Source: Thermodesulfobacteriota bacterium | GTDB lineage: Bacteria > Desulfobacterota > Syntrophobacteria > BM002 | DNA: 8,451 nt | Reading direction: 5' to 3' | Assembly: GCA_947259475.1 (NCBI GenBank) | Contig: CAMYLW010000283.1 | Location: forward strand, 1-8,451 | Part shown: one piece after another, positions 1-6,212 of the stretch | How positions within the stretch are numbered: the first letter of the stretch is position 1 | Layout: every line of letters begins with the position of its first letter | The notes under the pieces: model-generated | Seen by the model: only the letters and a program-made list of their open reading frames with translations | Databases searched by the model: none | Told to the model about the DNA's origin: nothing | Translations under genes and position numbers: made by a program

Positions 1-184
1 GCTACCGGGCAAACTCTCCGATTCAGGAAACGCTTCACTTAAAATTATAGGTTATTCGTCATTGGGAAAAACATCATCCGCTATTTTTATGTTTCTATGA
101 GTAAAGAAACATAATTCTGATCATCTTTCTCATAGCACCTATAACCAATAACATATAACTGATAACACATAATTGAGTTTTGAC
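1..184. other. AT-rich non-coding flank downstream of the deacetylase gene
   Basis: No credible gene is visible here. The stretch is clearly richer in A and T than the rest of the window. It contains two hairpins, listed separately, and a run of near-repeats of the type ATAAC between about 139 and 168. It lies just past the stop codon of the last minus-strand gene, so it probably holds the 3' end of that transcript. I see no good promoter. Confidence 0.5.
87..114. repeat. 10-bp perfect inverted repeat with 8-nt loop
   Basis: The arms TTATGTTTCT (87-96) and AGAAACATAA (105-114) are perfectly complementary and separated by 8 nt. On the minus strand the hairpin is followed by A residues, not a U run, so it is not a standard intrinsic terminator for the deacetylase gene. 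On the plus strand it is followed by only a few T residues. It may be a terminator for a gene outside the window or a simple structural element. Its role is unknown. Confidence 0.4.
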
Positions 185-194
185 TCAATTATGT
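167..194 (-). terminator. Candidate transcript-end hairpin overlapping the deacetylase stop codon
   Basis: Arms 167-178 and 183-194 form a perfect 12-bp inverted repeat around a 4-nt loop. The higher-coordinate arm contains the TGA stop codon (185-187) and the last two sense codons of the deacetylase gene. The stem is AT-rich and no clear U run follows on the minus strand, so it is not a textbook intrinsic terminator. It could still protect the mRNA 3' end or pause RNA polymerase. Confidence 0.35.
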
Positions 195-1417
195 ACTAGC
201 TGGGATACTGGTACCAGCTCAACTCCCTTCCGAGACAGTTTGGGAATCTCTTGTCTGAGTACCTCGAGGGTAACCTCATGGGGATGGGCTATGCCAATGG
301 CTCCGCCCCTGAGACGTGCCAGTTCAGTGAGTCGGTTCAACTGAGCGCGGATGGCCCGGGGATTTTGAATGTTGTCCAAGAAAACATTTCGTTCAGCGGA
401 GGGGACATGAAGTTCTTGCGCCACTGTATATGCTTTTGTCTTGCTGGTGGTTCTGCTGTCCAAAAAAAAGAGACCGCGAGTATTGAGTTCCAGCATAACA
501 GGTCTCAATTTACCTTCATCTTGGCAGAACTTGGAGCCCATATGGTTATTGACTCCTTTGACATACGGGAAAGCATCCAGGTTCTTCCTGAGGGTCTGCA
601 CAATCTCAACATCTGTCATCTCCACCAAAAGAGCCCCAACTCCCGGATTCACTTCCGGGTAGCCTGTTGGCTCCATGGGAAGGTGAAGCAGTAGTTCCTG
701 ACCAGCATCATGGATTCTCCGGGCGATACTCTTGCTGAACGTGCCATGTGGAAGGACGGAAAACGACAATGGCCCTTCAATCTTGAGGAATTTTCTTGCT
801 AGTTTGCCGTCGTAGCCCAAATCATCGATTACAATGGCCACCCGAGGGACTGCTGTCGGGTGTGGCTTTTGCGAGGCTTGCTTAAGTCCTTGGAAAAGGG
901 CCAAGCGGTGGGTAAGACTCCCTTCGACCCTAATGAGCAGTTCCAAATCCGAGCCTGTCTTTTTACTGCTCTCTAAGGTTACTTGCCCGCTTAAAGCTCC
1001 AATATTCTTGGTAAAGAGCTCATGAACGCTGGCTAAGCTCTGCTCTTGGGGAAGTGTCACCTCGAGTTCGGTAAAATCCCACTGTCTATTGTGCTGGACT
1101 CGATGTATCACCTTGCGGAATTGAACCTGAGATGCATGTACTCCCAGCTGGCGCAGGCTTTGGTAAATGATAAGTTCCACCTCACTTACCAGCTCGCCAA
1201 AACGGTTGCTCCTCTCTTCCTCATAGGCCGGAACGGCAGTTTTCTCGTATCGACGGTCTTGAGCCAGCCACAGACCCAGAAGCAAACACACAAGAACCAA
1301 GAGTCCTATTCCGACTGGCCAACGAAGCAAAAGATCCTTCTTGGAAGTACTTTTTCGCGCTGGTCGTTTTGCACGTTTCGCTGTCCGTTTTTTCTTGGTC
1401 CGCTTCACCATGTTCAT
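185..1417 (-). CDS. Divergent polysaccharide deacetylase family protein (YibQ/DUF610 type)
   Basis: The protein is about 410 residues. It has a strongly basic N-terminus (residues 1-31, roughly half Lys/Arg), one hydrophobic segment (about 32-52) and then a periplasmic part. Residues about 70-180 form a variable region. From about 191 to the end comes the deacetylase-like fold, with AIVIDDLG (Asp198, Asp199), a VNNHMGS motif (His292), LDSRTT (about 319-324) and IAHPH (His378, His380). These match the metal-site motifs of the divergent polysaccharide deacetylase family (PF04748). The family's substrate is not firmly known; a role in cell-envelope polysaccharide processing is inferred. Possible starts are TTG 1423, ATG 1417, ATG 1411 and GTG 1408. 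None has a clear ribosome binding site, and I chose the first ATG. The gene commonly follows a CtpA-type protease gene in Desulfobacterota-like clusters, as here. Family assignment is firm; the start and biochemical role are not. Confidence 0.9.
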   Translation of the reverse strand: MNMVKRTKKKRTAKRAKRPARKSTSKKDLLLRWPVGIGLLVLVCLLLGLWLAQDRRYEKTAVPAYEEERSNRFGELVSEVELIIYQSLRQLGVHASQVQFRKVIHRVQHNRQWDFTELEVTLPQEQSLASVHELFTKNIGALSGQVTLESSKKTGSDLELLIRVEGSLTHRLALFQGLKQASQKPHPTAVPRVAIVIDDLGYDGKLARKFLKIEGPLSFSVLPHGTFSKSIARRIHDAGQELLLHLPMEPTGYPEVNPGVGALLVEMTDVEIVQTLRKNLDAFPYVKGVNNHMGSKFCQDEGKLRPVMLELNTRGLFFLDSRTTSKTKAYTVAQELHVPSAERNVFLDNIQNPRAIRAQLNRLTELARLRGGAIGIAHPHEVTLEVLRQEIPKLSRKGVELVPVSQLVHN

Positions 1418-1779
1418 TACCAAAACACGCCAGTGAGAATTCGGCCATTAGCAGGGAAAAAACCAGCAATCTTAGGATAAGAACTAACAAAGGTACTTTG
1501 GCAAGCTGTAATAGTTTGCTTGTAAACTATACGCAGGGGGCAATTGATTATCTGTCAGTTGGTCACGTATCGTGGATGTGAGCGACACTGTAGTCAGCTC
1601 CCAGCAGTAAGGGGATGCAATAGCGCTTGGGACCCAATGATCCTACGACCGCAACAGACCTCATCTGAGATCCGCCACAATCCAGCTTTGAGGGGATAAT
1701 CTGGCAGGCAGGTTCAACCTTGTACTCCCAGAGAAACACGCCCGTCACTGTGCTCTCACCACCCCAACGGCTGCAACAG
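1418..1779. other. Spacer of about 360 bp between ctpA and the deacetylase gene, no confident gene
   Basis: I find no recognisable gene. The longest minus-strand frame runs from GTG 1748 to a stop at 1563 (61 codons). It is Cys-containing, matches no family I know, and has only a weak GGTGAG-like sequence upstream, so I do not call it a gene. A small hairpin with 7-bp arms lies at 1511-1530 (ATAGTTT and AAACTAT). A weak promoter candidate for the deacetylase gene is listed separately. The spacer is much longer than the gaps within the ftsEX-envC block, so the deacetylase gene may have its own promoter. Confidence 0.4.
1474..1504 (-). promoter_or_regulatory. Weak sigma70-like promoter candidate for the deacetylase gene
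   Basis: On the minus strand a TTGCCA -35-like hexamer (1499-1504, 5 of 6 consensus bases) is followed after 19 nt by TATCCT (1474-1479, 4 of 6). The spacing is longer than the optimal 17 nt. Transcription would begin about 50 nt upstream of the start codon. This is a pattern match only and could be chance. Confidence 0.2.
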
Positions 1780-2997
1780 CTACTCGTGAGCGTACTTCAT
1801 CTGTGAGAGAATTTCCCAACTCTTGAGCACCTCCAGTGCCCGAGCCAGTTGATTATCGCTTTCCAGTTGTTGTTTGCTTTCGGAGTCGTGGGTGGGATCC
1901 GGTTTGGTTCCAGATTCTGTCTTTCCCTCCCCGTCCATGTGATTCTTTAAGTCCTCTTCCCGAATCACCCTGAGTCGCTCGCGTTCGTCATCTCTCTTCC
2001 GAGGTAGTTCCCTCTCCACCACTATGTCAGGTTCAATACCTTTGGCCTGAATAGAGCGACCGCTAGGAGTGTAGTAGAGAGAGGTGGTGAGACGCAGAGC
2101 CGCGCCGTTCCTGAGGGGCATCACCGTCTGCACTGAACCTTTACCAAAGGTTTCCACTCCCGCCACCACAGCTCGCTTGTGATCCTGAAGAGCTCCGGCA
2201 ACAATTTCCGCCGCACTGGCACTACCTTCATTTACTAGAACGACAATAGGATAGTGGTGGGGCCTGGTATTTGTGTGGGCCTCGAACCTCATATCCTGAC
2301 TCTTCAGTCTGCCGCCGGTGTAAACAATCAATCCTTCGTCGAGAAATTCATCACTCACCTTGACGGCCTGGTCCAGGAGACCACCGGGGTTGTTTCGCAT
2401 ATCCAATATCAGTCCTTTCATGGGCTGATTTTCTTTCTCTAGCTTGGTGAGCGCCTGGCGCAGATCCCTGGCAGTGGTGCTCTGGAATTGAGAGAGTCGA
2501 AGGTAACCGTAACCTGGTTCTAAGGTCTTGGCCCTCACGCTTTTTATGGCAACAGTGGCTCTGGTGATCACAAAATCTTTCGGTTTTGTAAACCCTTCCC
2601 GCATTATGGTAAGAACCACCTTTGTTCCCTTGGGCCCACGCATCTTCTTGACCGCCTCCATATCACGGATGGTGATTTCGATACCAATGCCTCCGAAACT
2701 ACCCTTGGTTTCCACCTGCAGTTCTTTGTAAGCATCAGGATTAAGATAGGAGGAGTGAGGATCCAGCGTCTTCAGCATGCCGGTGATAGCACCTTCAACC
2801 AACTCCTCACTGTCCGCCTCCTCGACATAATTTTCTTGTACAATGTCAAGGACATCGCTGAATACCTGTAGTTGCTCGTAGACGGTTTTATCCTCGGCAG
2901 ATACCTTCTGAATGCTTAGCCGCTCCCAGGCAAAAACCGCAACCAATCCTACCAATATGACGGCCAAAATGGTCAATCTAAGTTTACGAATCGACAT
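1780..2997 (-). CDS. ctpA: CtpA-type S41 carboxyl-terminal processing protease with a shortened PDZ domain
   Basis: This is a periplasmic serine protease that cleaves near protein C-termini; relatives control cell-wall hydrolases and their adaptors. The protein is 405 residues. It has an N-terminal membrane or signal segment (about 7-24), an N-terminal helical domain with TLDPHSSYL (78-85), a PDZ region, and the S41 catalytic core. The nucleophile is Ser259 in NEGSASAAEI and the general base is Lys286 in FGKGSVQ, with Gln290 following. The substrate-channel motif RNNPGGLLDQ is at 201-210. The C-terminus is a hydrophilic linker followed by a conserved helix (about 383-398). The PDZ region is abnormal. 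The strand GGIGIEITIRD (102-112) runs directly into MEAVKKMRGPKG, where family members have about 36-38 further residues. Adding these would give about 443 residues, the usual size. A strong ribosome binding site (AGGGAGG, 4 nt before ATG) fixes the start. The gene is separated from envC by 202 bp, so it may be transcribed separately. Confidence 0.93.
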   Translation of the reverse strand: MSIRKLRLTILAVILVGLVAVFAWERLSIQKVSAEDKTVYEQLQVFSDVLDIVQENYVEEADSEELVEGAITGMLKTLDPHSSYLNPDAYKELQVETKGSFGGIGIEITIRDMEAVKKMRGPKGTKVVLTIMREGFTKPKDFVITRATVAIKSVRAKTLEPGYGYLRLSQFQSTTARDLRQALTKLEKENQPMKGLILDMRNNPGGLLDQAVKVSDEFLDEGLIVYTGGRLKSQDMRFEAHTNTRPHHYPIVVLVNEGSASAAEIVAGALQDHKRAVVAGVETFGKGSVQTVMPLRNGAALRLTTSLYYTPSGRSIQAKGIEPDIVVERELPRKRDDERERLRVIREEDLKNHMDGEGKTESGTKPDPTHDSESKQQLESDNQLARALEVLKSWEILSQMKYAHE

Positions 2998-3041
2998 GCA
3001 TCCTCCCTAGTGCTTCGATCAGCAAATAAAGTGTACTTTGT

Positions 3042-3071
3042 AAAATAGCAGATATTTAGTAATTTTGCTAA
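3042..3071 (-). promoter_or_regulatory. Weak sigma70-like promoter candidate for ctpA
   Basis: On the minus strand TTAGCA (3066-3071, 4 of 6 -35 bases) and TATTTT (3042-3047, 4 of 6 -10 bases) are separated by 18 nt within an AT-rich stretch upstream of ctpA. It lies just downstream of two hairpins that follow envC, as expected if a new transcription unit begins here. The match is weak and rests on pattern and position only. Confidence 0.25.
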
Positions 3072-3078
3072 CCCAGCA

Positions 3079-3129
3079 CTAGTCTTGATCGAATAAATTC
3101 TCAACAGAATTCATGAATCGAAAGACTAG
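3079..3129. repeat. Long imperfect hairpin in the envC-ctpA spacer
   Basis: The ends CTAGTCTT (3079-3086) and AAGACTAG (3122-3129) are perfectly complementary. Further pairing follows inwards through TCGA and AATTCT blocks, separated by small bulges, around a CAAC loop. No U run follows on the minus strand. It could act as a transcript end after processing, as an attenuator, or as a protein-binding palindrome. It sits between the envC stop and the ctpA promoter candidate. Confidence 0.45.
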
Positions 3130-3140
3130 CGACTCCCGGA

Positions 3141-3175
3141 CACCTCAGCGTGAGTACATTCCGCCGCTGAAGGTG
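3141..3175. repeat. GC-rich hairpin just downstream of envC
   Basis: The arms CACCTCAGCG (3141-3150) and CGCTGAAGGTG (3165-3175) pair over 10 bp with one bulged base and a 14-nt loop. On the minus strand it begins about 25 nt after the envC stop codon. No U run follows, so it is not a canonical intrinsic terminator. With the neighbouring hairpin at 3079-3129 it may stabilise the 3' end of the ftsEX-envC mRNA. Confidence 0.4.
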
Positions 3176-3199
3176 ACATATCTTGCAAGTCTCGTGCCT

Positions 3200-4411
3200 C
3201 TATCGAGCCTTATCGCCTGCTGTACTAGCCAACGCAGGGAGCAACCACGCCTCCGGGTTAATGGCTTTGCCTAGGTGACGGATTTCAAAATAAACCTTGC
3301 CCCCGTTTTGCTCAATGGGAGAATAGCCTGCATAGCCAATGATCTCCCCCGACTCTACCGTTGCACCAGTCTGCTTCAACACCTCCGCCAAATGGGCGGT
3401 GAGCGTGTAGTATTTGTCACCGTGATCAATGATGATCACCTTGCCGTACCCTTTCACCCACTCGGAATAAAGAACTTGTCCACCGTAGACGGCGACCACT
3501 GGAGACAGTGGTTCGGTGGCTATTTCAATGCCGTTGCTACGAATTTTAGTGCCAAATTTCTTATGCTGTTTCGGCCCGAAGCGAGACATAATCTTACCCT
3601 GGACTGGATAAGGTAGAGCCCCTTTATTGCTGGCAAAACCACCTTGCGGCTGGACTCTAGCCTTGCTCCTCCCGGTCTTCCGCTGCAACTCTTGAATTTT
3701 ATTCTTCAATTCACGGGAAACCGCTGCCAACTCTGTCACATAGTTTTGGTACATATCCTCCTGATTGTGGATATCCTGCAACAAAGCTACCTGCTCACGT
3801 TTGACCTTTTCCAACTCCGCCACTTCCTGACCGATCTTTGCCACCAGCTTGCCGAGTTTCTCTTCCCGGGAAGTGAGCGCCTGGGTAAGTTTCTCTTCCT
3901 CTTGCTGCCGCTTGATAAACTGACCGATGAGCGCACTGTCTTGTTCCGCTACCGCCCGGAGATATACCCACTGATGTTGAAATCCGCTCACATCACCGGC
4001 CGAAGTCAGAACATTCAGATATGCGTGTCTGCTAAATTTGTAAAGCGCCTCCAGTCTCTGAGCCAACAGAGCCCGAAGCTGCTTTAGTTCATGGTCCAAC
4101 TGTTTGAGTCTCTTACGCTTTTCGGCGACCTCCCTTCGTAAGAGAGTCCGCTCCCGTCTCCGCTTCTCCAGATTATCGCGGATCAGTTGAAGCTGCAGCT
4201 CCATTTGATCCAACCGATCAAGGATCAATCGCTCTTTCTGGCGCATCTCATTAATCTGCGCCTGGCCCCTCTTTATTTCTTTCTGAACCTCACTTATTTT
4301 CTCTTTGTGGACCTTAACATTATGTTTTGTCTTCTGCGCCTTTTCAGCCAACACCATTGGGGCTGGCACGCAGAGCAGCAATACGAGCAAGGCTAAAATT
4401 ACTCGACTCAT
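3200..4411 (-). CDS. envC: EnvC-like murein hydrolase activator (coiled coil plus degenerate LytM/M23 domain)
   Basis: This is a periplasmic partner of FtsEX that activates peptidoglycan amidases at the division site. The 403-residue protein has a signal peptide (cleavage probably after VLA, residue 22). Two long charged coiled-coil segments (about 30-125 and 165-245) are the part that binds FtsX in the family. A linker leads to a LytM/M23 domain (about 265-392). In that domain the zinc-site motifs are lost. The usual HxGxD position reads SNGIE (292-296), and the final HxH position reads KVY before FEIR (372-377). Only His340 in TAHL remains. It should therefore not be an active endopeptidase, as for E. 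coli EnvC. Its ATG overlaps the ftsX TGA in an ATGA arrangement, which implies translational coupling; GAGGAG lies about 12 nt upstream. It ends the tight ftsEX-envC block. Confidence 0.92.
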   Translation of the reverse strand: MSRVILALLVLLLCVPAPMVLAEKAQKTKHNVKVHKEKISEVQKEIKRGQAQINEMRQKERLILDRLDQMELQLQLIRDNLEKRRRERTLLRREVAEKRKRLKQLDHELKQLRALLAQRLEALYKFSRHAYLNVLTSAGDVSGFQHQWVYLRAVAEQDSALIGQFIKRQQEEEKLTQALTSREEKLGKLVAKIGQEVAELEKVKREQVALLQDIHNQEDMYQNYVTELAAVSRELKNKIQELQRKTGRSKARVQPQGGFASNKGALPYPVQGKIMSRFGPKQHKKFGTKIRSNGIEIATEPLSPVVAVYGGQVLYSEWVKGYGKVIIIDHGDKYYTLTAHLAEVLKQTGATVESGEIIGYAGYSPIEQNGGKVYFEIRHLGKAINPEAWLLPALASTAGDKAR

Positions 4412-5301
4412 GGCCGTAAAAATCTCCTCAGGGAAACCATACTCCCCAGGACACCGAGGAGCAGGCCAAGACCGAGAAATCCCGCAAGCAATTGGCCCGT
4501 GGGCAGGGATCCTGCCATCACGGCAAGTCGCAGTGGCAAGTCCAGATGCGAAAACAGAAACAGGACAAGCAGTGATAAACCGCCAGCCGCCAGCAATGCG
4601 CCTCCCAAACCATGCAACAGACCTTCTATGAGAAAAGGCGCCTTGATAAAAAAATCTGTGGCCCCCACCAACCGCATGATTTCCAACTCTTCCCGCCGGG
4701 AATAAAAGGTCAGTTTAATTGTGTTAGAGATTACGAATATGGTGGCAATGAGAAGAAGTCCCCCCACTGTAATACCCACCAGCTTCATCACCTCGACAAA
4801 GACCCTCAATTTCGCCATCCATTTTCTACCATACTGGACCTCTGCTACTCCGGGCAACCGTCCCAAACGGGTTGAGAGCTCTTTGATGTTTCCAGACCGT
4901 CCATACTGAGGCATCAATGTCAGTTCCAGGGAGGCTGGAAGGGGATTTTCCTTGAGCCCTTCCAGTATTCCAGCGTACTCCCGCAGTTGGCTACGAAAAC
5001 GAACTAAAGCCTGTTCCTTACTGATGTAAGTAATTCTTTCTACTTCTGGCCAATCAGCAACCTTACTGCGAAGCACTTCAGCCTGCTCGGAAGAGATGGT
5101 CTCTTGGAGATATGCTGTGATTTGGAGCTCACCACCCATCTGGTGCAGAGACTGCTGAACATTCAAGTATATCAAGGAGAAGAGTCCCAGAATAAGCATG
5201 GAGATGGCTATGGTACTGAGTGTCACCAAGCTTAGAAACGGGTTGGTCCAGATGTTTTCCAGGGCCTTTCGCAGAAAATAGACCAGCAGACCTATGCGCA
5301 T
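4408..5301 (-). CDS. ftsX: Cell division protein FtsX, ABC-type membrane subunit
   Basis: This is the inner-membrane partner of FtsE. It passes ATP-driven conformational change to the periplasmic EnvC-type activator. The 297-residue protein has the expected topology: TM1 (about 22-46), a periplasmic domain (47-170), TM2 (172-194), TM3 (223-250) and TM4 (266-290). The family motif ENPLPASLELTL is at 118-129. SRREELEIMRLVGAT (201-215) is the cytoplasmic loop that contacts the ATPase. The length is typical. The start codon lies 4 nt after the ftsE stop, with a purine-rich GGGGGTG about 10 nt upstream. The stop overlaps the envC start by 4 nt. The three genes therefore form one operon segment. 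Confidence 0.96.
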   Translation of the reverse strand: MRIGLLVYFLRKALENIWTNPFLSLVTLSTIAISMLILGLFSLIYLNVQQSLHQMGGELQITAYLQETISSEQAEVLRSKVADWPEVERITYISKEQALVRFRSQLREYAGILEGLKENPLPASLELTLMPQYGRSGNIKELSTRLGRLPGVAEVQYGRKWMAKLRVFVEVMKLVGITVGGLLLIATIFVISNTIKLTFYSRREELEIMRLVGATDFFIKAPFLIEGLLHGLGGALLAAGGLSLLVLFLFSHLDLPLRLAVMAGSLPTGQLLAGFLGLGLLLGVLGSMVSLRRFLRP

Positions 5302-5305
5302 TCCG

Positions 5306-6028
5306 TTACAACACCCCCTGAGAGCTTATCTCCAAGGCCGAGCGCTGAGCCATGACCTGCCTGGCAACCCCTGCAGCCACCAGCTGTCCCTGACGCAGTA
5401 TTACCACCTTGGCGCCTGGGACTTTCCCTATGAGCTCCCTGTTGTGTGTTGCCAACACCACCGTCGTACCGCGCCGGTTTATCTCCCTGAACAATTCCAA
5501 GATCTCCAGGGTGATTTCGTCGTCAAGATTCCCTGTGGGCTCGTCTGCCAAGACTATGATTGGATTGGCAGCTACTGCCCGGGCAATGGCAACCCGCTGT
5601 TGTTCACCACCGGACAGTCTGCAACAAAGATGGTTTTCCTTGGCATCAAGTCCCACCAACCGCAATATCTGCCGAACCTTCTTTTCGATGTAGGCCCGGG
5701 GCCGTCCGGTCACCTCCAGAGTCAACCCCACATTGGCAAAAACAGTGCGCTCTCCCAGGAGCTTAAAATCCTGAAAAACAACGCCTATTTTCCGCCTGAG
5801 GTATGGAACACCAGAGCGCTTCAAACGTTGCAGATTGATTCCATCTACTAAGAGCTGGCCTCGGGTTGCCTGTTCGGCACAGAAGATGAGCTTGAGCAGG
5901 GTGGTTTTTCCAGCCCCACTGGGGCCAGTGATAAACAAAAAATCGCCCTTATCGGCGGTCAAAGTCACATCATGCAGGGCGTGTTGCTCACCGCCGTAGG
6001 CCTTGTACACGTGATAGAGTTGAATCAT
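5306..6028 (-). CDS. ftsE: Cell division ATP-binding protein FtsE
   Basis: This is the cytoplasmic ABC ATPase that works with FtsX. From the chosen ATG the protein is 240 residues, close to the family's usual size or slightly longer, and starts MIQLYHVYKAYGG as expected. Walker A is GPSGAGKTT (35-43), the Q-loop glutamine is Gln86, the signature is LSGGEQQR (138-145), Walker B is VLADEPTG (159-166), and the switch histidine is His195 in ATHNRE. All catalytic residues are present. The reading frame stays open upstream for 86 more codons (to 6286). That extension is encoded by the repeat copy at 6058-6168 and by sequence overlapping the 3' end of tolC. It has no ABC-family character, so I reject it as part of the gene. 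No strong ribosome binding site precedes the chosen ATG. The stop is 4 nt before ftsX. Confidence 0.95.
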   Translation of the reverse strand: MIQLYHVYKAYGGEQHALHDVTLTADKGDFLFITGPSGAGKTTLLKLIFCAEQATRGQLLVDGINLQRLKRSGVPYLRRKIGVVFQDFKLLGERTVFANVGLTLEVTGRPRAYIEKKVRQILRLVGLDAKENHLCCRLSGGEQQRVAIARAVAANPIIVLADEPTGNLDDEITLEILELFREINRRGTTVVLATHNRELIGKVPGAKVVILRQGQLVAAGVARQVMAQRSALEISSQGVL

Positions 6029-6057
6029 GGGCAGCCGTTCAGAGTTGGAACACTCTA

Positions 6058-6168
6058 GCCCGGATATTTCATGAATTGCTGTCGCGAGATCACGAAGATG
6101 GGCGTGCCACCGGGCAACCGCAGGGTGTTGGTTCCGAGGCGTACCTGAACGGTACGTCGCAGGGGCCG
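6058..6168. repeat. Truncated copy of the repeat element (copy 1), between tolC and ftsE
   Basis: This 111-bp stretch matches the left part of the complete element at 7626-7738 in the same orientation. The first 63 bp differ at 2 positions and the last 35 bp at 2 positions. In between, 13 bp here and 15 bp in the other copy are unrelated. The terminal repeat GCCCGGATATTTCATGAAT is intact at 6058, but no matching right end is present before tolC. The copy contains a perfect 6-bp hairpin (CGTACC 6140-6145, GGTACG 6151-6156). It lies 29 nt upstream of the ftsE start codon. Confidence 0.85.
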
Positions 6169-6212
6169 ACAAGGGACACGTCAGATGGCGGGACCTGCCC
6201 AGGGTGTCATTC

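Noticed and set aside
251..694. Plus-strand frame of 147 codons, with similar plus-strand frames at 3644-4087, 5294-5851 and 6204-6869
   Set aside because: All lie antisense to well-supported minus-strand genes and show no family motifs or ribosome binding sites.
1221..1490. Minus-strand frame of 89 codons with a hydrophobic, signal-like N-terminus (MLVLILRLLVFSLLM)
   Set aside because: It starts at a TTG without a ribosome binding site and overlaps the deacetylase gene out of frame; the overlapping part has no protein-like pattern.
3109..3117. TTCATGAAT in the envC-ctpA spacer as a further repeat-element end
   Set aside because: Only this short, self-complementary core matches; the adjacent GCCCGGATA of the element end is absent.
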